Source of the DNA: Malania oleifera
Taxonomy: Eukaryota; Streptophyta; Magnoliopsida; Santalales; Ximeniaceae
DNA: 64,000 bases
Reading direction: 5' to 3'
Assembly: GCF_029873635.1 (NCBI RefSeq)
Contig: NC_080423.1
Coordinates: 108,175,988 to 108,239,987, forward strand
A model generated the notes under the pieces. That model made no database searches. It was not told the DNA's origin and saw only the letters and a program-made list of their open reading frames with translations. Both the position numbers and the translations under genes were made by a program. Below, in pieces: positions 11,851 through 23,292 of the stretch (its first letter is position 1; each line of letters begins with the position of its first letter).

Positions 11851-12170
11851 AGAAGCAATCGGTTATCTTTTCCTTTTCCAATTGAAGTCTTAAAAAGTGA
11901 ATTTTGGTAAGAATAAGATAAAATTAATTGGATCAATGTCTTCTAAAATTTCTTTTAAAAAAAATATTTATTGTGCTTATCAATTCAAATGACTACTTGT
12001 AGAATCACTTTTTCTTTAAAAAAAAATTAAATATTTGTTAAGAAGTAATGAATAATTGCTACCAAATGCTACTCATTGAAATAAATACTTTTAAAAGTAT
12101 TTTTTTAGAAAAAGTAATTATTTTTTAATTAGAAATTAATGATGAATTATAAAAAAATATTAAAATTGTT
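11851..12170. other. AT-rich intergenic DNA
   Basis: Nothing recognisable beyond homopolymer-rich AT sequence. Confidence 0.4.
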
Positions 12171-13905
12171 GCAGCCGAAAATTGAATAATCTTCACGAAT
12201 TGATCCTTGATCACGACTACTTGAAAATAGACAAATAAAAGTGGCTTGGAGGATCTGGGGTGTACTCCGGGGTACTTTTCTGATGTCTAAGTAAGGGATG
12301 AGCTTGAGAGATTTTTATGCAACAATAAAGTGTATTAGAATGAGATACCTTAGTCTCTTCTCCAAATCCCTATTTATAGTGACGGAGGTTGACCCAAGGG
12401 TGTAATGCCATTTATTGGCGAGTTATGGTGCGAGCGTGAATTGCTTTGGTTCTTATCTCGTTGGCGTGAATCGCTCTGCTTATTATAAGGCGAGCATCAA
12501 TTGCTTCGGTCAAGTGGTAACTGCCCTCACAATGCCGCGCTTTGGTCTCAGGTAGGTGATATATTTGGGGTATATCAGTTGCCCCCTCTTAAGTTTGAAT
12601 TTTTTAAGCTAGCTTCCAAAGTTCGAAAGTTGTTGTTGTTGTTCTTTTTTTTGTTAAGCAGCTCTTCTTGAGGCATTTTGGGCTGCTTTGTGGATTAATG
12701 AGTCGTGCTCTTTTTTTTGCCATTTTTGATATAATGAGTTGTGCTCATATTTTAGGCCATTATTGGGCCTCACGAGCATTGCTCGTTAGTTGGGCTAGTT
12801 TTTCTTTGCTTAATGAGTTGTGCCTATTTTTTTAGCAGTCTTTTGGCCTCACGAGCGTTACTTGTTAGTTGGGCCGATTCTTCTTTGTCTAATGAGTTGT
12901 ACTCATTTTTTGGGCAGTCTTTTGGCCTCACGAGCATTGCTCATCAATTGGTCCAATTCTTCCTTGCCTAATGAGTTGTGCTCATTTTTTGGGCAGTCTT
13001 CTAACTTCACAAGCATTATTCATCAGTTGGGCCGATTCTTCTTTGCTTAATGAGCTGTGCTCATTTTTTTGGGCAGTCTTCTAGCCTCACAAGCGTTGCT
13101 CTTTAGTTGGGTCGATTCTTCCTTACCTAATCAGTGTTGCTCATTTTTTAGGTAGTCTTCTGGCCTCGAGTGTTGCTTATCAGTTGGCCGATTCTTCTTT
13201 GCCTAATAAGTTGTGCTCATCTTTTGCGCTATATGTTTAATAACATTTTAGCAATTTATGATGTCGAGATGGTTGTTCCATTCAATAGGTTCTTACAATT
13301 TTGATTTCATTGGGGTTAAATATGTGAGTTCTGGTATTTTCAATATCGGTTAGGATTCAAAATTGGTTCGAGATGGATTTGTTTCAAAGGGTTTGAACGT
13401 GTATGCACCAAGTGTTCGATCATTTGTGGCAAAGGGAACTGCAAGTGAACGTGTAATGTTATAGATTTCGTAGACTATTTTCGTGCCATCTGTGTCATCT
13501 GTGGGGTCTATAAAGTCAGATTATTCGATTGTATCCCAGTTGATCCGTGTGTTCCATGTTGGATTTTTTGGACATGGGGTTGTGAGTGCAGTGGCAGATT
13601 GAAGTTTTGAGATTGAGATATGTGAGATGTCTACCATTGAAGATGGTGATTTTGTTATTGTTTGTTTTGATTATGGTGTGGATTGTTCAGCTGATTGGTC
13701 TCCAGGTGCTCGACAAAATGTCACTAAGGAGCACGATTTTGCTGTTTGGGGTTTTTCTGTTTAGAATTACTATTGTATGATAGAAAAAAAATCATACCTT
13801 GAGAATAGGCACGTTGGCGACATAAATCTTGCGCATAGAAACATCAATTGTAGTCGGATTCGCATTGGATCCGTAATTTCCCAAGAATGCAAGCTGGGTC
13901 TCGGT
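12171..13905. repeat. Unassigned repetitive element with internal 79-bp array
   Basis: A non-coding, higher-GC block containing phrases I associate with plant LTR-element leaders, such as GATGTCTAAGTAAGGGA near 12282 and GTATATCAGTTGCCCCCTC near 12572. It also holds the 79-bp array and a short 64-codon open frame near 13586-13780 with no recognisable domain. Neither termini nor a TSD could be placed, so the class is unknown. Confidence 0.35.
12732..13235. repeat. 79-bp tandem repeat, about 6 units
   Basis: The phrase TAATGAGTTGTGCTCA or a close variant recurs at 12732, 12811, 12890, 12969, 13048, 13128 and 13204, a spacing of 79, 79, 79, 79, 80 and 76. Each unit also carries CCTCACGAGCRTTGCTC and TTGGGCCGATTCTTC-like segments. 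An extra partial copy sits at 12696. Confidence 0.9.
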
Positions 13906-13909
13906 TATT

Positions 13910-14240
13910 TGTAACGACCTGCTTAAATACCATATAATTTTTTTTTATACTGCAATATTCTACATGCTCTGATACCATGCTGGGGGTAAACTAAATCATT
14001 AACCTAAGCAGCGAGAAGCATAAATCACATAGACATAACCATATGAAAATATATACACAATACAAAACCAATACCACTCAATACCAGAGTACTACATGTT
14101 TCTTAAAATATACACATGCCACTGTTCCCAAAAACACCCTCAACTAGCTAGGGTATACCAAAAAAATTCTCTCAAAACATACTCACTCTCTGACAGGGCA
14201 CCACTGAAGCCCTCTATCTGTGAGTCTGACGGAGAAATAA
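13910..14240 (-). mobile_element. Inverted 3'-terminal fragment of a gypsy-type LTR
   Basis: Reads on the minus strand as the last 331 bp of the same LTR subfamily as 14241-16289 and ends in GGTCGTTACA at 13910. The primer-site-like GCTCTGATACCA (13966-13977, plus-strand reading) lies inside it, 56 bp from the terminus. It abuts the plus-strand LTR directly. The rest of the minus copy is not present on the other side, so it is a truncated copy. Confidence 0.7.
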
Positions 14241-14619
14241 TGTAGTGACCCGAAGAATAATAACATTTTAATAATAATAAGGGGGAAAGAAATAGAAACA
14301 AAAACAGAAGGAGACCGCAGACTTCGTCGACGAACGCGGACATTGCATTTTGGGGAATAAAATAAATTCAAGGCATTACCAGGACTCGTCGACGAATACA
14401 GGGCTTCATCGACGAGTGGGTAAGGAAATTCGTCAACGAATACAGGGTTTCGTCGACGAGAAAATACCGAGCGAGGTTTTTGGCTGCTCTGAATTTTATA
14501 GACGAATACAGGGTTTCGTCAACGAATTTAATGAAGGATTCGTCGGCGACCTGACGTGTCTTGTCGACAAATCTAGCCCTATAAATAGCTAAAAACTGGA
14601 TTTTTATCACATTTTAACA

Positions 14620-14621
<2 letters not shown>

Positions 14622-14681
<60 letters not shown>
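14622..14681. repeat. (CT)n microsatellite in LTR leader
   Basis: About 29 CT units immediately downstream of the LTR TATA box. They are an expanded version of the CT-rich leader found in sister LTRs. Confidence 0.95.
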
Positions 14682-14687
<6 letters not shown>

Positions 14688-15129
14688 CTCCCTACGTCAC
14701 TCTGTCCCTTCTCTCTTCGATTTTGGCTCCGCCAGTCGCCGGATCGAAGATTTGAGGCTACCATGATGCTCCCGGTGAAGTTCTCTGCAAGTCTGCTGGA
14801 GCTAATTGTGGGGAAAACGAAGTTGAATTTTATCCCAAATTCACGGTAAGGCCTTTTAGTCCCTTTTTGGCCTTATGACAGTTATAGGAAATGATGTAGG
14901 CAGAAAAATACTGATATTCTGTTCCAACAAATATTATTTTCAGGGTGTTTTGTAGGAAGCCCTGCGGGTGTTAGACTAGTATTCCCTAGGGGCTTTCTAG
15001 TAGTCAGGTAAGAGAAATATGCTATGCTAGGTATTTTTAAAATATTATACAGTTTATTAAATGATGAAAATTATGTATTATAGTATCGTGTGGCTTTTGA
15101 ATTTGAATATAGTACGAATATATGTTTTA

Positions 15130-15330
15130 CGATATTTCAGTATTCTGATTTTATGATATTTCAGTACCATGATTTTATGAATTTCAGTACCATGATTACA
15201 CGATTTTCACTATTATGCTTATGCAGTTTCAGTATTATGATTATGCAGTTCTAGTGTTATGATTATACAGTTCTCAGTACTACGACGTATGAATTACAGT
15301 ACAGTTATGCAGCATCATGGTTATTACGAT
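15130..15330 (+). repeat. ~24-bp tandem array in LTR
   Basis: Degenerate units of the type TTTCAGTACCATGATTTTATGA repeat about eight times between the second donor-like site and the GGTACCG block. A weaker version is seen in the sister LTR near 45090-45190. Confidence 0.7.
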
Positions 15331-16289
15331 TATTTCAGAATCATGGTAATTTAGATAGTTGTATATAAAAATATATTATATAGTATCAGACCCTGTTGGA
15401 CTTGCAGCTACAGAGCACGGTACCGTTGCTACAGATATTATGTTACTTTATGAGTGCAACCACCTATTTAGATAATACGTGGTAAGGTCGATCACCTAGG
15501 CTCTTGAAGAGGTTAGGCTCCCCATCTAGATATGGGTTGAGGTGGGCAGATTGACCGATGGAGTATAGTGATTTATTCCTGGTCGGCCAGTCAGGGTAAA
15601 TCCCGCCTACAGGCCGCATAACCCTATCATGAGGGGGTAAGTCATGACACATAGATAGCCATGGGGAAAAGTTTCAGTTACTATTACGTACGTACGAATT
15701 TTACAGAAACAGGGACCATACTTATGTACACTAGAAGTACTTTGAATTATAACCTATAAAACTGTTATGTTAAGCAACATGGAAAGGGGTGGTGTATTTT
15801 ATTACTTGTACTGTACTTTTGTATCCAATTATTCATGATTATATGAAAACAGATTTTCATAGTATAGTAACTCATTTGCCACACACTAGTAATAGAATAT
15901 TTCGTCTTACTGGACATTGACTGATCCTAGTGTTGAATCATTTTTCAGGTGATCCAAGTAGCGAGCAGATCACACTCGCAGATAGAGGGGCTTTAGTGGT
16001 GCCCTGTCAGAGAGTGAGTATGTTTTGAGAGAATTTTTTGTGTATACCCTAGCTAGTTGAGGGTGTTTTTGGGAACAGTAGTACGTATATATTTTGGGAA
16101 ACATGTAGTACTCTGGTATTGGTTTTGTTTTGTATATATAATTTCATATGGTTATGTCTATGTGATTTATGTTTCTCGTTGCTTAGGTTTATGATTGGGT
16201 TTTTCCCCAGTTTGGTATCAGAGCATGTAGAATATTATAGTATATATATATATAAAAAAAAGCCCCAATTTATTAAGCAGGACGTTATA

Positions 16290-16830
16290 AGAGGGGTGCT
16301 ACTTGTATGGGCGGATAATCATCCCTACCTTTGGGTAATCTCGTGGGTAAAATGTCTTGAATGTGTTTGATTATTAACAGGAAATGATTTCGAAAATTAT
16401 GCTAATAATTTGAAAATGATGAAAATGTATACTTATATTATTTACAAACCTCATGTTAGCTACACACTGTCGTAATATATTATTTCTTCATTTATTGAGA
16501 TGTGTCTCACCCAAATATAAATTTATCTTTTTCAATACCTCCACAAGATCAAACTTAAAGAGTTCGAAGTGTTTGTAGCATTTTTGAGATATAGAAAAGA
16601 AAGAGTTTATACTTAACTGATATTTTGGATTGTATGTAAGTTATGTTTTATGTTTTATGTTTTAAATCTTCTGAGATATGGATGATTGTGAAATATACTG
16701 ATGTTTGTGAATACTAAATGTTTTTGGAGATATGTGTATATATGAGAATACATGTGATGAATAGTTATGTTAGATTATAGATAAAAATAGTAAACTCTGA
16801 TATTAATAAAATTATAAACATAAATGAATA
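16290..16830 (+). mobile_element. Fragment of gypsy-type LTR (same family as 48094-54020)
   Basis: Begins with GGGGTGCTACTTGTATGGGC and contains the hairpin TGAGATGTGTCTCA at 16496-16509 and a TATCTTTTTCA segment. These correspond to the 3' third of the LTRs at 48094-50217 and 51825-54020. Both ends are truncated. Confidence 0.65.
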
Positions 16831-17756
16831 ATATTATTAATTAGAAAATAGCAGTGCAATATTTTATTTAATAGAATGCCTTAAAAATTGAAACTAAAAT
16901 GTCATAACAAAAATTGTTAAAAATTATTAACAGTGTTAATTAAAAATATTAATTTAATATGTTAATTATTTAAAAACATTTCTAACGTAATTTAGTAACC
17001 AAATATTATTTTCTTGATAATACATTAATTATACATTAAGATATAATAATTTTATTTATATGACATGAATATAAGATTCATACAGCAGTTATAAATAATG
17101 AGCATTCAAACTTTATCTATTTTATTTGTATCTCTAATAAGTACTTACTTGTATCTATTTTATCAATTTGGCACTTCATTTCAAATTTTTTAAAAAAAAA
17201 CTATGGGACTAATATGTTACCTAATGAAGAAAGATGTGTATGTAAGAATATGTCTATCTTTCACATGAAAGATAAGTGCACCATATGATAAGAGAAATGA
17301 AAGGTCTTATCTAAAATTAAAAGTCTTATATATGGATTAATTAATGTGAGATATAATGACCAGAAGTTGAAGAGTTTTCTATGAATCTTTTTATATAGCT
17401 ATTGTTATGGGGAGTAGCCTTTTTGTTAATATATTCTGCAAAGTAATAGAATAGATTAAAAGTAAGACATATATGAATTGTCCTCTCTCTGTTCATCAGT
17501 CATATTTCCCATAAATCTAGTGTAGTATGGAAAGAGATCGGGATGAAACAAGAGAAACAATTTCTACGGTTTCTACGAGCGTTCTTCTCGGTTGACATAC
17601 ACCATGAACGATTCCGGTATGTGACTTTATGACTTTCTTATTATCCCGCATAAAGGCAATATATATGTGAAGATCATGATTATTTAAAGATTCTATGTTT
17701 ATAATAAATAATAGCATATAATTATTTACAGTGTATCAATATTTCTTTAAAATTCC
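16831..17756. other. AT-rich intergenic DNA
   Basis: No gene or delimited element is seen. The short open frame at 17517-17717 has no recognisable domain. Confidence 0.5.
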
Positions 17757-18300
17757 ATTGTTCGGAGTATCAAAGCAAACCACAAAAGTGAATAAAATCA
17801 AAACAAAAAATCGTTTAACTATTATTTCAGATCGATTCGAGCTCAGAGTTCTTACTTTTTTTTTTTTATTATCAATTTAATTTTAGTTCAGCCCATTCAA
17901 TAACCACAATTAACCGAATTGAACCGATATACTATAAATATACATATAAAATACATAGTACATATAATATCATAAAAAATAATAATAATTTAAATTAAAA
18001 CAGTTGTTTTAATAAAAAAATTCATGCTTAAATTTTATTTTAAATATTTTAAATTTACATGGTAATTATTATGAAAGAAAAATATTTTTTTAGTGATTAT
18101 AAAGTTTTAAATTATCCTTAAAGGTTCAGTTTCGTGAACCATCGGATATTGGTCTGAAAATCAGTTATCTAAATTTCAGTTAATCATTCATTTTAAATAC
18201 TTCAGTTTGGGTTTGCATTTTCTAACAAATCAAAGCTTCGATTTGATCCATGATTCGGGAGTACTGGTTTGGTTAACCGCAATATGCCCACCCCTATTTG
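17757..18300. repeat. Dispersed CGGTT-rich repeat, copy 2 (probable MITE)
   Basis: Related to 11337-11850: it begins AAGCAAACCACAAAA and has an AT-rich centre. It ends GGTTAACCGCAATATGCCC followed by ACCCC, a terminus typical of widespread plant GGGGTGGGCAT elements. The left end is degenerate and the TSD is not resolved. Confidence 0.5.
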
Positions 18301-20150
18301 TCTTTTTTTTAGTTTTATTATTAGAAAAAATCTTGCCTTTATCCCTAATGTCAACATCAATTTTCTCGACAATCCAACCATAAAATCACACTATTTGATA
18401 CCAAACTATTTTCTATAATATTTGTTTGTTTGCATATTTATAATAATTTTATTCTTTGATAATAATTAAAAAATAAAGAATGAAATGAGAAAGATGCAAA
18501 TTTGTACTAGCAAGATATTTTACTTGTGGACCAAGTGATTCCTTTCTAAGTGGATTAAGAATATATACATAACAAAGAGATTTGACTATAAATTGTTCGG
18601 TTATTTTTTAAAAATATTGTAATGCAGTATCATTATTATTATTATTATAGAAGGGTTTTTTTTTTTTATTCTTGAAAAATTATGAATTTTTTTTAATTTT
18701 ATAAAGCTCAAACAAAATCGAATTATTTTTAAATAATTAAACAATTAATTCATATTATTCATTAATTAAAATTTTATTTATTTATTACGTATAGTTTGGT
18801 GTCTACTCTTTATTCTTAAAAAGAGAGCTCGTGAATAATTAAATTTGACACATAAACACGTTACAACTAACTGATAACAAATTCATAAAAATAATTATTT
18901 CTTTAATTTTTTCAGTATTCTAAAATATTTCAAAATAGAAATTTAATAAAAAAAAATTTATTAGATTATATTTTTCTCAATAATTTGCAATAATTCATAT
19001 TTGTAGAAATAAGTAGGAGTGTTTGAGATTATTAGGTCATTGACATGGTGATTTTTTTAAAAAAATTCATTGCCATAGAAACTAATTCAACATTTTTGTA
19101 GAAAAAAAATTTATATAAAAATAGAGAAAACATATTAAACACAACACTTATGGAACCATTAGTCAATTAATTAATTCAAAAAATATGTTTTTAATTGGAA
19201 ATTAGTTTTTAAATGTGTGCAAACTATTTATTGATATTTTAGGATTTGTTTTCTATAATTATTTATTTTTTTATTTTTGCTTCTACACAATGAAAAAAAA
19301 TATTAGAAGAATTACTAAGCATTATCATTTTTTTTTTCTGGTTATCAATTTTCAATAGTGTTTTAAAAATAAAGACCAAATTTTATGATTTTCTTTCAAT
19401 CATTTTGACAAAGTGTTGTCTTTTTAGTATTTATAATTAAATTTTATAGTTTATAATATATATTATTAAAATTAAAATTAAATGATTTATAATATATATA
19501 TTATTAAAATTAAAATTAAATGATGGTACGAGTTCGAAAAATAGTAAAAGCATTTTAAAATTATTTTTTATTATTTTTTAATCACTTTTCATTTTTTTAT
19601 ACAAGTATTGTGAAAATGAAAAAAAAAAATGTTGAATTCTTCTAATTCTTTAGAAAATTTAAAATGAAAATTAAAAATAAATAGACTCCAAAATATTTTA
19701 AAACAATTAAAAACCTAAATGTTAATTAATTTAATTATTATTAATAATAACATTTAACGCAGATTCTTCTTTGAGCATGTTCTCATTACCCGCAATAGAC
19801 TTTACTAAATGTTATCGACGACGTCATTATTCGTATGAATGCACAAAGCGCATGCCAAAAGCTTATTTTGAGCTTGTACTTTAGAGGCATGAGAATAACT
19901 AAATCTCAAGCTTAAAATAAATTTTAATCAAATTAATTAATATTCTCTTAATTAATTGATTTAGTAAATAATTTTTTTTCAATTAATAAAAACAAAAATA
20001 AAATTTAGCAGTGTGAGGGAAACTGCAAGATGTTGCTTTATTTTTTATAATAAATCAGAAAATGGTAATTTATATTTGTTTCCTAATTTTTGAAAATTCA
20101 AAATATTTGGATTTGAAAGACTCAATGACATGACTGGCGCGCAGCACAGT
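18301..20150. other. AT-rich intergenic DNA
   Basis: Very AT-rich with long A and T runs. The only local structure seen is a direct duplication of about 43 bp at 19440-19522 (ATATATTATTAAAATTAAA core). No gene is supported. Confidence 0.5.
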
Positions 20151-20185
20151 AGGGATGTGGAACCGATTTCACGCATGGCACGCCA

Positions 20186-20345
20186 AGTGTACTATGCTCA
20201 CGTGGAGTCACGTGCTGTAGCCACATCTCTCATAATTATGTTTTTTTTTTAAGGAGAGAGAGAGAGAGAGGCGGAACCCATCATCATAGGTCTCACGGGA
20301 TGCATGCATCTGATGGAGTAATATTGAGCCACGTGGCATAGGAGA
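20186..20345. promoter_or_regulatory. Cluster of CACGTG (G-box) and RY-type motifs
   Basis: CTCACGTGGAGTCACGTGCTG near 20198-20218 carries two CACGTG cores, and GCCACGTGGC is at about 20329. A CATGCATGCA-like RY motif is near 20300 and a GA microsatellite near 20254. This density is unlike the flanking AT-rich DNA, but no adjacent gene is visible. Confidence 0.35.
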
Positions 20346-21949
20346 CAATTCCTTAGTGTCACATTTTTTTTTCTTAACTATAAAGTTTTGCTTTATGATT
20401 TTAGCTGCTAAACTTACGCATTAATAGGAATGGCTGACCGATGGGACACTTGGCAGTGCCACGTCAACTGTTATGATCACATATGTGACAAAAATAATAA
20501 TTTTTTATCCTATTTTTGGATCCGTTTAATTGTAAAAAAATAATTTTAGATTTTTGACCTGTCCACTTAGAAAAATAATTTGATAAAATGAGATATTATT
20601 TTTCAACATTAGCATATAATAACTTTAAAATGTTTTTTATTATTTTTTAAAATTTTTAAATGCAAATGTTAAAAAATAAAATGATAAAGTGAGAATTAAA
20701 TTTTTAATAAATAAAAAAGAAAATTAATATGAAAACTTAGAAAAATATGTAATTTTTTTGAAAAAAAATTTATCATAGAAAGATTTGAATAATTAGACAA
20801 TAAAATGAGAATTTGGTTTGTAATTTTTTGAAAATTAAAAAAATATAAAGGATAAAAGATGCTAACCTCCGCTCAAGTTTGATAGATACGACTTTTCCTA
20901 AAACTTCGAAAAATTTTACAAACCTTTCTTTTGGTTGGACAAAAAAAACACAAACCTCCTTTAAGATTGTAAAAGTTGATTTTTGAGACACTTGCACTGC
21001 TCTTTGGACTTGTCTTTTAAACAAATATATTAGAGATTTGTGTTTTTTGACTGTTAAAGATTGATATATATTGTTGACCCACAACATAATAGTTTAAGCT
21101 TTTAGATAAAATAGTAATCTAACATGGTATCAGAACTAGTTACTAAGAGGTCGTGGGTACTAGTCCTGTTGCTTGTGTTTACTTTGATTTTTTTTTTTTT
21201 TAATATTCTATTCCCTACCATGGGTACTATTTAATGTGTGTTTATCTCTCTATGTGCTGTCGAAAGTTTTATATATATTATTGGCTCACAACCTAACAAT
21301 TTAAACTTTTAATTAAAGTGGTAATCTAACATTGACGAATCTCAAAGATCTTTTTGATCACAAATCTCAGGAAAGGTTCATGAAAAATTTAAAACCTAAG
21401 GTAGGTTTGTGTTTTTTCTAAGCCTCAACAAGATTTCTAGAATTTTTAAAATTTCATAAATAATTCTTATCTTTTCAACAAACATCGAAGAGGTTAGTGC
21501 CGCTTATTCAAATAAAAATTATTTTCAACAACTATAGACCCTTTTAATTTTTACTTTTTATCGTATCATTCTTTTCTTGCTTAAAAAAAAAAGAAGAAAA
21601 AAATAAATAGGACCAAAAACTTGGATAGATACTTGGCAAATGAGGCAACAAAAATCAATAGCATATCATGAAGGTTCAATTTGCCTTAATTTTATGCTAT
21701 TTTAATTAATCAACAGAATAGAAGTAATATTGACTTTCTTTGTCAAATTTTTAAATTTATTCTTACTTTATAAAATAAAAGGATTAATAAAACGAATAAT
21801 TTATTAATCTATATGATAAAAGATAGTTTATTTTTCATTTTTATTTCTTCTCATTTTTCCTCAAAATTTGAAACCGATATTTTTTATATAAAAATTTTAA
21901 GATAAAAACATCCCATAGGCTCAGTTTGAAATTCAAAAAAATTTAAACC
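20346..21949. other. AT-rich intergenic DNA with a degenerate repeat pair
   Basis: The phrases ACCCACAACATAATAG (near 21076) and GCTCACAACCTAACAA (near 21285) are diverged repeats about 210 bp apart. The first is followed by ATGGTATCAGAAC near 21124, an initiator-Met primer-site-like string, so this may be a retroelement remnant. An apparent 104-codon minus-strand frame at 20773-21087 is AT-driven and unconvincing. Confidence 0.35.
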
Positions 21950-22039
21950 ATATTCGGAACTCAAGAAACATCAAGGAAAAGAAAAGAAAATATTAAGAAA
22001 TTCACATTTTCATGTGTTATCAAGAAAAATGAGAAAGAA

Positions 22040-22083
<44 letters not shown>

Positions 22084-22205
22084 CTATAAACAAAATATTA
22101 ATTTACACATTATTAATATTTTTGAAACCATATTAAAATAAATTTTCATTTTTTTTTCTTTTCTATTTTTTTTAAAGTAACATTTTTCTTGATCCAAACG
22201 AATAA
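21950..22205. mobile_element. Second, degenerate copy of the long-TIR MITE family
   Basis: Contains CGGAACTCAAGAAACATCAAGG, a TGTGTTATCAAG segment and TAATTTACACATTATTAATA, in the same order as the arms of the element at 5462-6001. It is interrupted by an (AT)n run at 22046-22082. Both ends are decayed. Confidence 0.5.
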
Positions 22206-22272
22206 ACGACCACAGCGAATGCAAGCCCCGTGCGCATACAGTGAGCTATCACGTTTGCTAGGGTAATAAGTC

Positions 22273-22424
22273 GTGCACGTGCTCATATTAACTAATTCCT
22301 TAATCCCAAATTTTATTTAAGTTAGGTGAGTCATCCTCTCTCTCTCTCTCTCCATGTATTTGGAGCTTATCATATTATCCTCGTGGAGAGAGAGAGAGAG
22401 AGAGAGAGAGATGAGCACGTGCAG
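22273..22424. repeat. Inverted G-box repeat bracketing inverted CT/GA tracts
   Basis: GTGCACGTGCTCAT (22273-22286) and ATGAGCACGTGCAG (22411-22424) are inverted repeats with at most one mismatch. Between them lie a CT tract (about 22336-22352) and a GA tract (about 22386-22410). A transcript could fold extensively, but the loop spacing does not look like a plant miRNA precursor. Confidence 0.55.
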
Positions 22425-23292
22425 CTTATGAACGTTAGGAGCAGCACAAGTGAAGATCTTGGTAGAGCTTAATTTGCACACCAAGCCAACTAATAATTAA
22501 GATGAAATTAGGCAGCGGGGACACTTAATCATAGTTAACTAAGAGTAATAATAATAGATTTTGCTAATTTTGGATTAATTAATGGGGTAAAAAGTGCATT
22601 AAGGAGGTTCAGGTAAGGGCAGAATATGAAAAGTGGTTGGAACCCATGTCCTTCCAATTGATACCAATAAAATATATGGACATTGAAAATATTGTTAATT
22701 ATTTCGATTCACTTTTGGATCACGTCGGTGTTCGGGGATATCTATATTAAGCTTGTTCAAAAGGGTTCGATCGATCTTCTCGTACTAACAAAAATGTAAT
22801 ACATAATTAACCAATATTTTGGGTTGAGCTCGGTTGTTATTGCACACTTGATTCCAAGGTGTACCGATCGTATAATGCACGAGGTATTCAATTAGTTGTG
22901 TCATTATTCACTCATTATTGAAACTTCACCGAACAAGTTTAGAGTTTTATGTAACTTGATTTTATAAATTGGTACTTATCCATTTATTCATTACGTTTGT
23001 TTGTAAAAGTTTTATGGATCGACAATTGCAAACCACTACATATCTTATTCGTATACAAAAATCACTTTTGTCAAGTCCCTTTATAGTAGGTTGTTAGCTG
23101 ATATAGACACACAAACATACATATTTTGCGAAGGAGATTAAAATTAATTACTCACGGGCCTCAGTTTTTATTAAGATTAAATTTTTAGATCAACAAATTA
23201 TTTCTAGCATTGGCATGGTATCAAAGCTTTCATGTCTATAAGATCTAGAGGTCGATCAATTCTCACTTTATCCATGTTGACCTTATAGATCA
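22425..23292. other. Intergenic DNA
   Basis: No gene is seen. Near 23213 the phrase GGCATGGTATCAAAGCTTTC resembles a primer-site-containing repeat common in plant genomes. Confidence 0.35.

Larger units (their letters stand above)
14241..16289 (+). mobile_element. Ty3/gypsy-type solo LTR (TCGTCGACGA family)
   Basis: Starts TGTAGTGACC and ends GGACGTTATA. In order it has CGTCGACGA motifs at 14320-14570, TATAAATAG at 14581, a CT tract, the GATCGAAGATTTGAGG block near 14741, splice-like sites (donor 14846, acceptor ending 14943, donor 15008, acceptor ending 15948), a tandem array at 15130-15330, GAGCACGGTACCGT near 15413 and TGGTATCAGAGC at 16213-16224, 77 bp before the end. Flanks (AATAA / AGAGG) do not form a TSD, probably because of the rearrangement with 13910-14240. 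Confidence 0.75.

Noticed and set aside
20773..21087. 104-codon minus-strand open frame
   Set aside because: Lys/Phe/Ile-rich translation of AT-rich DNA with no domain and no splice-consistent extension.
22273..22424. Possible miRNA precursor
   Set aside because: About 50 nt between the left arm and the CT tract has no counterpart on the right, and no known miRNA-like segment is recognised.
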